In this document: piece after piece, positions 60,698-64,000 of the stretch
Layout of the letters: each line of letters starts with the position of its first letter
Numbering within the stretch: the first letter of the stretch is position 1
Assembly: GCA_036365455.1 (NCBI GenBank)
Contig: JAWQUS010000019.1
Span: 11,322,001-11,386,000 of the forward strand
Reading direction: 5' to 3'
DNA: 64,000 nt
Origin: Macrosoma leucophasiata
Lineage: Eukaryota > Arthropoda > Insecta > Lepidoptera > Hedylidae
Notes under the pieces: model-generated
The model's input: the letters and a program-made list of their open reading frames with translations, nothing else
Databases searched by the model: none
Told to the model about the DNA's origin: nothing
Translations under genes and position numbers: made by a program

Positions 60698-61068
60698 TTT
60701 TTATGTCATGATTGTGACAAACAAGCATGCAGATCACATAGTACCTCCTTTAGACATCTCTATAAAAAACAGAAAAATTTCTTGAAGATAAAACTATATT
60801 TCACAAGCATGTGTTAATGCGAAATAATATAAAAACAACTAGCATTTTATGTTGGATGTAGTCTCATTTTCGTTTGTTATTGACTATTCACAAAATAGGC
60901 GACCATCATTTCCTTAATTGTAATTAATTTTGGGACAAAATGTTACCTATATGAAAAATGTCTGAAATCGATTCGGTTATCGATTCTGAACAAACTAGTT
61001 TCGGGTTGTACATACTTCAAAATGCAGATGCGTTGTCACTCCTGAGATCTTAGTTGTTATGTCACTAT

Positions 61069-61972
61069 GATAATTTGACTGTAAAAAACTTAGGTATTAC
61101 TTTGGACCAACCTCTCTCGTGGTCTTCTCAATTATGCGACATCAGCAGGAAGGTGTTTGCCACTGTAGGTTCTTTGCGAAGGCTGCGTAACTTTTTGCCT
61201 ATTCCTACTAAAATTGCGCTTGCACATTCTTTACTTTTTCCTATACTGGACTGTGCTGATGTCTGTTATCTTGATTTGACCCAATGCCAACTCAACAAAC
61301 TTGAGCGCCTACAAAATGTTTTCATAAGATTCGTATTTGGTCTTCGCAAATATGATCATGTGTCCGAATATCGCAATAAGCTCAAATGTACATATTCTTT
61401 CTCTTTTGTACTCAGTGCTATTTAACCCAAAGAGCCCAAAATATTTAAGAGATAGTTTTGAATTTTCATACCTTTCCCATTCCCGCTCCCTTCGTTCCTC
61501 TGTAACCTTACGTCTTAATACTCCTTCACATTGCAGTAATTTTTATACTAAATCATTTTCTGTCCAAGCCGTACGTTTGTGGAACTCCTTGCCATGCTCT
61601 ATTAGGCAAATTGATGCAATTGAATCTTTTAAACGTCAAGTTAAGGCTCACTATCTCTCTACCCTCCTTTGAATCATTCTTCTCCAATTCCCTTCCTTCC
61701 TTTGTTCACTGTCAATTTGTTTTCAGTTTGTAACTATTGTTATATCTCTCTCTGTCTGTTAACGTTATTGTGTACCTATTTTATAATTTTTCTTATAGTG
61801 TCGCACACCCCGCCTTCTTAATTATAAGTTTCTCTTTTTTTGTTGGGTTGCCTGGAAGAGATCGCTCTTCTAGCGATAAGGCCGCCCTTTGTTTCACAAT
61901 TTACTTAAGTTTCTTTTTATGTATCCTTGTGTCTTTGGTGTGCAATAAAGAGTATTTATTTATTTATTTATA
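61069..61972 (+). mobile_element. LINE4: CR1/L2-like LINE, 5' truncated
   Basis: The end of the RT gene plus a 3' UTR with GGAAGAGATCGCTCTTCTAG then CGATAAGGCCGCCCTTTG, a motif common to many insect LINE 3' ends, and GCAATAAAGAGTATTTATTT as the terminal TTTA repeat. It sits inside FamA. Confidence 0.8.
61074..61672 (+). pseudogene. LINE4 polymerase C-terminal region
   Basis: Two frames: VKNLGITLDQPLSWSSQLCD, GSLRRLRNFLPIPTKIALAH, SLLFPILDCADVCYLDLTQC and LNKLERLQNVFIRFVFGLRK, then after a shift near 61385 HILSLLYSVLFNPKSPKYLR and FSVQAVRLWNSLPCSIRQID to ESFKRQVKAHYL. These are the thumb and C-terminal segments found after the palm in CR1/L2/Jockey-type RTs. Catalytic motifs are upstream of the truncation, so this copy cannot function. 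Confidence 0.8.
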
Positions 61973-62095
61973 GTTATTACTGGGCCATACATAACCATCT
62001 AACCGGAACACGATAGTGCTGAACACTACCATTTAGCGGTAGATAGATAGGTAACCTGTGGTACCTATGACCTCAAGCTTTATTAATCTACCGGG

Positions 62096-62361
62096 GACCA
62101 AGACTAATCTTACATACACTTTGTTTGTTTGGTAAAAAATGTCAATTCATAATAGTACTGAAAAAATAAAAAACGGGGAAATCGGGATTTTTTTTTAACG
62201 GGGATAAAGTACGAGGACATTGGTAACTAATTTTAAATAATTCATTGAAGTACCGTTGTCCCCGTCACACGGGGACACGGGACTCGGGGACAGCGAGAAT
62301 AAACCCTCCTAACTCAACCTGAACCTAATAATGATTACATTTTATACTTCTTACTTTAATC
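62096..62361. other. spacer
   Basis: Unique; GTCCCCGT and ACGGGGAC around 62258-62277 form a small hairpin. Confidence 0.4.
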
Positions 62362-62672
62362 TAACTGCCTCGGTAGCCTAGTGGTAGCAGGCCAATCCTA
62401 CTACACTGAGGTCCTGGGTTCGATTCTGAGTAGGGGGTTATCAGAGATAATGGTGTAAAGTCCTTTATCTCTGGTTCTATTGGGATTTTTCCATTTTCTG
62501 GAAATTTCCCAATACGTTGGAGTTAGGAATGTGCCCGGAGATGTCAACAGGCTCGCCGCTCGCTGTTTGTCAATCGTAACCGGCGAATCGTGGGTGTTTT
62601 CATGTATGCTTGAATGCATGCATTTACCTCTGCCTATCCCTTCGGGGATTACAGGCGTGAAGTTACGTTACG
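62362..62672 (+). mobile_element. SINE-B, full length
   Basis: CTCGGTAGCCTAGTGGTAGC, GGGTTCGATTCTGAG (damaged box B), body, tail ACAGGCGTGAAGTTACGTTA. Confidence 0.85.
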
Positions 62673-62987
62673 TTGACTTTAATCCAGGTATAATGTATAC
62701 AATTACCGACTTATATCCGATAGATATTGTATCGAGTACAACTCGATACTTGACTCAAAGCGCGATGAGTCGACAAAATATAGAATGCCTTCATACAAGC
62801 CATAGCAAGCCCCATCGCGAGTCAAAGACACAGATGGTGCACGGAAATATATACTGTAATATATCCTCATAAATATCAAATTATGTCACCCCTACATTAG
62901 GTGTAGGGTTGGCAAGAAAAACGAAATAATATTTAAATATTTTTTTAACTTATTTGTGGACTTCCAATGGTAGAGCTATTAGAAGAG

Positions 62988-63060
62988 ATAGGCAGAGGTA
63001 AATGTATTGAAGAATGTATGCAAATACCCACGGTGCGCTAGTTACTTTTCATTCCATGCT
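62988..63060 (-). repeat. SINE-B tail fragment
   Basis: GATAGGCAGAGGTAAATGTA, GCAAATACCCACGGTGCGC. Confidence 0.5.
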
Positions 63061-63065
63061 GTAGG

Positions 63066-63285
63066 TTTTTTTTAAAGGTAAGTAGTAATCAAGTGTGCAG
63101 TTCACGTGGATGTTAAGTGGTGACTGCACCCTGTAGGCATCTACATAAACATCAGAGGTCAAAATGCAGATGCGTTGCCACCCCTAAGACCTCAGTTGTT
63201 CTGCCACTGATAGTTATTACGGGGTCATTCATTACCAACTAACCGGAACACGATATTGCTGATCACTTGGCGGCAGATAGATTAG
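63066..63285 (-). repeat. FamA A2
   Basis: Poly-T, AGTGTGCAGTTCACGTGGAT to TTGGCGGCAGATAGATTAG; 5' end missing. Confidence 0.7.
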
Positions 63286-63329
63286 AAAGTTTAATTATGT
63301 CATATGTATGCAAATTTTTCTTTCCAGTT

Positions 63330-63525
63330 TTTTCCAAATAGCAAAATGTCCGCGACGCAAAAAAGCTTGTATAACAGAAACATTGCCAGCCCTACTGATA
63401 TGTTTATTCAAGGGAATGCGACTTTCCATTACAATCTGAACGCCCAGATAAACCGCCATGAAAACAACGTGCGCTGCAAAAGTTTCAGCAAAAATCCTTG
63501 AGTTTTTAACTCATAATTGAACAAG
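63330..63525 (+). repeat. repeat S copy 1
   Basis: ATGTTTATTCAAGGGAATGC, GACTTTCCATTACAATCTGA, GATAAACCGCCATGAAAACA recur at 63772-63945. Unknown family; frames through both copies differ by indels. Confidence 0.65.
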
Positions 63526-63555
63526 TAAGTGGCAATGCGGTTGGACTGGTTATCC

Positions 63556-63610
63556 TGAGGTTGCAGGTTCAATTCCTGCCTGAAGTCAAAAATTTTCTGT
63601 CCATTTTTTC
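63556..63610 (+). repeat. repeat F tRNA-like 3' part
   Basis: GGTTGCAGGTTCAATTCCTG, CCTGAAGTCAAAAATTTTCT then GTCCATTTTTTCTG: T-arm, acceptor strand and F flank. Confidence 0.6.
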
Positions 63611-63659
63611 TGTGGTTTCTAAATTCACTCGTGTGTTATTGCGCACTCAACTATCTTCG

Positions 63660-63771
63660 TAGAAAATTAGCTGTGATAGACGGACAGACAAATAGACGCA
63701 CGAGGACTTTAAAAGGGTTCCGTTTTTTCTTTTATAGGAACAAAACCCTAAAATTGTCAGGTTCCATTTTT
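63660..63771 (-). repeat. repeat N end fragment
   Basis: GACGGACAGACAAATAGACG, TTTAAAAGGGTTCCGTTTTT; the complement resembles the start of repeat N. Confidence 0.45.
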
Positions 63772-63945
63772 TTAGCGAAACAAAACTTGTTAAAATTGAC
63801 AACCCTAGCGACATGTTTATTCAAGGGACATGCGACTTTCCGTTACAAAATGAACCCCCAGATAATCCGCCATGTAAGCAACGGGCGCTGCGAAATTTTA
63901 ACCAAATCCTTTGAGCCTTTAATTCATGATTGAGCAACAAACAAT
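63772..63945 (+). repeat. repeat S copy 2
   Basis: ATGTTTATTCAAGGGACATG, GACTTTCCGTTACAAAATGA, GATAATCCGCCATGTAAGCA; 442 bp downstream of copy 1 in the same orientation. Confidence 0.65.
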
Positions 63946-64000
63946 TTAACGGTGTTCAGATTTGTGATATTAATTTTGGCTGAAAAAAGTGGGGAAATTT

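Larger units (their letters stand above)
60698..62095 (-). repeat. FamA A2, split by an F fragment region and LINE4
   Basis: Tail at 60698-60770, middle at 61016-61068 (AAAATGCAGATGCGTTGTCA), 5' part at 61973-62095 (AACCGGAACACGATAGTGCT). The first gap begins with repeat F sequence (60776-60845: TTTCACAAGCATGTGTTAAT); the second is LINE4. Confidence 0.65.

Overview
The window looks like an intergenic or deeply intronic stretch of a lepidopteran (moth or butterfly) nuclear genome. It is AT-rich and almost entirely a mosaic of transposable elements. The repeats point to Lepidoptera: short Helitrons ending in a GAAGTCGCGGGC...CTAG hairpin, a BMC1-like tail module (called FamA here) in about 35 pieces, several tRNA-derived SINEs, APE-type non-LTR retrotransposons (RTE-like and CR1-like), a mariner, and many TIR elements (MITEs). 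I recognise no host protein gene, no functional tRNA or rRNA gene and no CRISPR array. Family names such as FamA or SINE-B are working labels for this window only.

Layout. 0-2.6 kb: MITEs, FamA and a tandem duplicated GC-rich repeat. 2.8-8.3 kb: two Helitrons; the second holds a full-length RTE-like LINE (LINE1, 3469-8062, 11-bp target duplication) whose reverse transcriptase is split by a 1311-bp inverted copy of its own 5' half. 8.3-20 kb: SINE-C, FamA, a palindromic MITE, LINE3 and LINE5 remnants and a tRNA SINE. 20-31 kb: a three-level nest of MITEs and a tRNA-like repeat, a hAT MITE with a clean 8-bp target duplication, three tRNA-like modules arranged as a palindrome, and two 5S-rRNA-like SINEs. 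31.5-33.6 kb: a tandem array with a 578-bp period. 34-39.9 kb: SINEs, another 5S-like SINE and repeat P. 39.97-43.03 kb: a second RTE-clade LINE (LINE2) with a 12-bp target duplication and an intact RT half. 43-47 kb: a LINE end, a Helitron, a TIR element and a mariner with one frameshift. 47-64 kb: FamA, SINE-B and LINE 3' ends nested in one another.

How the parts relate. Each short non-autonomous family appears to share its 3' tail with a LINE in the same window: SINE-B with LINE3, the 5S-like SINE with RTE-type LINEs, FamA with a CR1-like LINE end. That is the pattern expected if LINE machinery mobilises SINEs by recognising the tail. Nesting order gives relative ages: Helitron before LINE1 before the inverted duplication; SINE-B before a FamA insertion; FamA before a hAT MITE and before LINE4. 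All boundaries were set by eye and most are good to within about 10 bases.
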